From positions 1 through 7,869 of the forward strand of contig JAQCHG010000058.1 of the NCBI GenBank assembly GCA_027619675.1: 7,869 nucleotides of DNA, written 5' to 3'. Position numbers and translations under genes: made by a program. The notes under the pieces are model-generated. The model did not search any database, had not been told where the DNA came from, and saw nothing but the letters and a program-made list of their open reading frames with translations. Source of the stretch: Cyanobacteriota bacterium. Lineage in GTDB: Bacteria; Cyanobacteriota; Cyanobacteriia; Phormidesmidales; Phormidesmidaceae. Positions within the stretch are counted from its first letter, which is position 1. The number at the start of each line of letters is the position of its first letter. Positions 6,596-7,869 of this stretch are shown here, in pieces.

Positions 6596-7546
6596 ATGGC
6601 TAACCTAAAAGCAATCCGCGATCGCATTAAATCCGTTAAAAACACCCGCAAGATTACCGAAGCCATGCGCTTGGTGGCCGCTGCCAAGGTGCGACGTGCC
6701 CAAGAGCAGGTAACCGCCACTCGCCCTTTTGCCGATCGCTTGGCTCAGGTGCTCCATGGCTTGCAGGCGCGGCTGCGGTTTGAAGACACCGACCTACCCC
6801 TGCTCCAAAGCCGAGAGGTGAAAAATGTGGGGCTGCTGGTGATTTCCGGCGATCGCGGTCTGTGTGGCGGCTACAACAGCAACGTGATTCGTCGGGCTGA
6901 GCAGCGGGCTAAGGAGCTGACGGCCACAGGCGTGGGCTACAACTATGTGTTGGTGGGCCGTAAAGCGGTGCAGTACTTTAAGCGCCGGGAACAGCCCATT
7001 GCCACCACCTTCACCGAGTTAGAGCAGATCCCTACGGCAGAGGAATCCTCGCGGATTTCCGATCAACTGCTGTCCCTGTTCCTATCCGGCACGGTGGATC
7101 GGGTGGAGCTGGTCTACACCAAATTCGTCTCCCTGGTTAGTTCCCGTCCCGTTGTCCAAACCCTGTTGCCCTTGGATCCCCAGGGGTTAGAGGCTACGGA
7201 CGATGAGATCTTCCGACTGATCACGCGGGCGGGTCGCATGGATGTGGAACGGGAAAAGGTGGTGTTTGCTGACAAAGCCCTGCCCCAGGACATGATTTTT
7301 GAGCAGGATCCGGTGCAGATTTTGGACGCCCTCTTGCCCCTGTACTTGAATAACCAAGTGCTGCGGGCGCTGCAAGAGGCGGCAGCCAGTGAATTGGCGG
7401 CCCGGATGACGGCAATGAACAACGCCAGCGACAACGCTAGCGAACTGGTGCGGAGCCTGACCTTGGATTACAACAAGGCGCGTCAGGCGGCCATTACCCA
7501 GGAAATTCTCGAAATCGTCGGCGGCGCAGAAGCCCTCAGCGGCTAA
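6596..7546 (+). CDS. atpC: ATP synthase F1 subunit gamma (rotor shaft)
   Basis: Gamma is the rotating central shaft coupling the c-ring to the alpha-beta hexamer. At 316 residues it has the length of cyanobacterial gamma, longer than the E. coli type because of the photosynthetic insertion. It begins [20 protein letters not shown] (1-20) and continues [16 protein letters not shown]; the central domain carries [13 protein letters not shown] (85-97). The insertion lies at roughly 195-237 ([12 protein letters not shown] to MIFEQDP). The C-terminal helix contains [11 protein letters not shown] (271-281) and ends [18 protein letters not shown] (293-310). Cys90 is the only cysteine, so the thioredoxin-regulated dithiol loop of chloroplast gamma is absent, as usual in cyanobacteria. 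AAGGA (6584-6588) is 7 nt before the ATG. HIP1 octamers occur at 6618-6625 and 6849-6856. In many bacteria this gene is called atpG; atpC is the cyanobacterial/plant name. Confidence 0.98.
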   Translation: MANLKAIRDRIKSVKNTRKITEAMRLVAAAKVRRAQEQVTATRPFADRLAQVLHGLQARLRFEDTDLPLLQSREVKNVGLLVISGDRGLCGGYNSNVIRRAEQRAKELTATGVGYNYVLVGRKAVQYFKRREQPIATTFTELEQIPTAEESSRISDQLLSLFLSGTVDRVELVYTKFVSLVSSRPVVQTLLPLDPQGLEATDDEIFRLITRAGRMDVEREKVVFADKALPQDMIFEQDPVQILDALLPLYLNNQVLRALQEAAASELAARMTAMNNASDNASELVRSLTLDYNKARQAAITQEILEIVGGAEALSG

Positions 7547-7600
7547 GGGCGATCGCGTCCCAAACTCATCTTTAGGGTTTTGTTTATAGACCCTGTTCAG

Positions 7601-7630
7601 AAACTCACCTGCTCAGCAGGTGAGTTTTTT
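7601..7630 (+). terminator. Intrinsic terminator of the ATP synthase operon
   Basis: AAACTCACCTGC (7601-7612) pairs perfectly with GCAGGTGAGTTT (7616-7627) around a TCA loop, a 12-bp stem, and a six-T tract (7625-7630) closes it. It lies 54 bp after the gamma stop. It marks the end of the operon, in agreement with beta and epsilon being encoded elsewhere. Confidence 0.94.
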
Positions 7631-7638
7631 GCTGCTTG

Positions 7639-7688
7639 CCAGCCACACCCTGGGCGCTGATATCGGCAGGACTGACCCAGCCACACCC
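7639..7688. repeat. 12-bp direct repeat after the terminator
   Basis: CCAGCCACACCC occurs at 7639-7650 and again at 7677-7688, with 26 bp between the copies. Close spacing makes chance less likely than for a scattered 12-mer match. No function can be assigned. Confidence 0.75.
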
Positions 7689-7693
7689 ACGGA

Positions 7694-7713
7694 CAAGGGG
7701 CTTAAGCCCCTTG
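7694..7713. repeat. Perfect 20-bp palindrome
   Basis: CAAGGGGCTT (7694-7703) is followed directly by its reverse complement AAGCCCCTTG (7704-7713). There is no spacer, so as RNA it would need to open a small loop. No T tract follows (CCTCAAGG). It resembles the kind of short palindrome dispersed in cyanobacterial intergenic DNA, but copy number cannot be judged from one window. Confidence 0.85.
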
Positions 7714-7750
7714 CCTCAAGGGAACGCCGAGGATTTGGCAGCCTTGTGCG

Positions 7751-7768
7751 TAACCTGAGTTCGGGTTA
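7751..7768. repeat. Near-palindrome TAACC...GGTTA
   Basis: TAACCTGAG (7751-7759) and TTCGGGTTA (7760-7768) form a near-perfect inverted repeat with one T-G wobble in the stem. It sits 3 bp before the direct repeat that flanks the MITE-like unit at 7772-7854. It may be part of the same repeat family or unrelated. Confidence 0.5.
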
Positions 7769-7771
7769 AGC

Positions 7772-7854
7772 GGCATTCCTGTTCTTGTAGGGGCGCACTA
7801 GCGCAGCCATGCCCCTAGGGCTATGGGTTTGCGCCCTGCAATTCGTGGCATTCC
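7772..7854. mobile_element. Candidate small MITE/REP-like element with direct-repeat flanks
   Basis: Near-matching inverted ends TTGTAGGGGCGCA (7785-7797) and TGCGCCCTGCAA (7830-7841) differ by one base and one gap. Each is separated by exactly 5 nt from a copy of GGCATTCC (7772-7779 and 7847-7854), which could be a target duplication. Inside, TAGGGGC (7788-7794) can alternatively pair with GCCCCTA (7811-7817), and GCGC-ACTA-GCGC makes a small hairpin at 7793-7804. There is no coding capacity. The boundaries and mobility are inferred. Confidence 0.4.
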
Positions 7855-7869
7855 CGCCCGACATTGGAC

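Larger units (their letters stand above)
7547..7869. other. Non-coding tail downstream of the ATP synthase operon
   Basis: In this 323-bp stretch I find no gene on either strand. It contains a HIP1 octamer right after the gamma stop (7549-7556), a weak AGGGT/ACCCT stem (7574-7578 with 7590-7594), the operon terminator, and then a run of direct and inverted repeats to the window edge. Repeat content is much higher here than elsewhere in the window. Confidence 0.7.

Overview
The window comes from a cyanobacterial chromosome and is dominated by the large ATP synthase gene cluster. The assignment rests on three things: the cluster order (atp1, a, c, b', b, delta, alpha, gamma), the presence of both b and b' subunits together with the photosynthetic-type insertion in gamma, and seven perfect copies of the cyanobacterial HIP1 octamer GCGATCGC. 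The DNA is moderately GC-rich. Genus cannot be fixed from this alone; a filamentous Leptolyngbya-like lineage is only a guess.

Layout. Positions 1-301 (minus strand) hold the 5' end of glmM (phosphoglucosamine mutase), cut off by the window edge. A 380-bp non-coding gap with a 15-bp tandem duplication follows. A DUF309 protein gene lies on the plus strand at 682-1170. A 331-bp gap then carries the best candidate promoter for the ATP synthase operon (about 1404-1432) and a possibly structured leader. The operon runs from 1502 to 7546, with all genes on the plus strand, and ends in a textbook intrinsic terminator at 7601-7630. The last 240 bp contain no gene but are rich in inverted and direct repeats, including a small MITE/REP-like unit.

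How the genes work together. Atp1 is a small membrane protein thought to help assembly. Subunits a, c, b' and b form the proton-conducting Fo sector in the thylakoid and probably also the plasma membrane. Delta joins the peripheral stalk to the head, alpha forms half of the catalytic hexamer, and gamma is the rotating shaft. Beta and epsilon are absent, as expected for cyanobacteria, where they usually form a separate atpB-atpE operon.

The coding content is ordinary and well conserved, and I see no undescribed enzyme system or defence system. The parts most worth a second look are non-coding: stable stem-loops in the gaps around the c-subunit gene and between alpha and gamma, a 51-codon ORF that exactly bridges the a-c gap with a TGATG stop/start overlap, a possible hairpin over the b' ribosome binding site, and the repeat-dense tail after the terminator.
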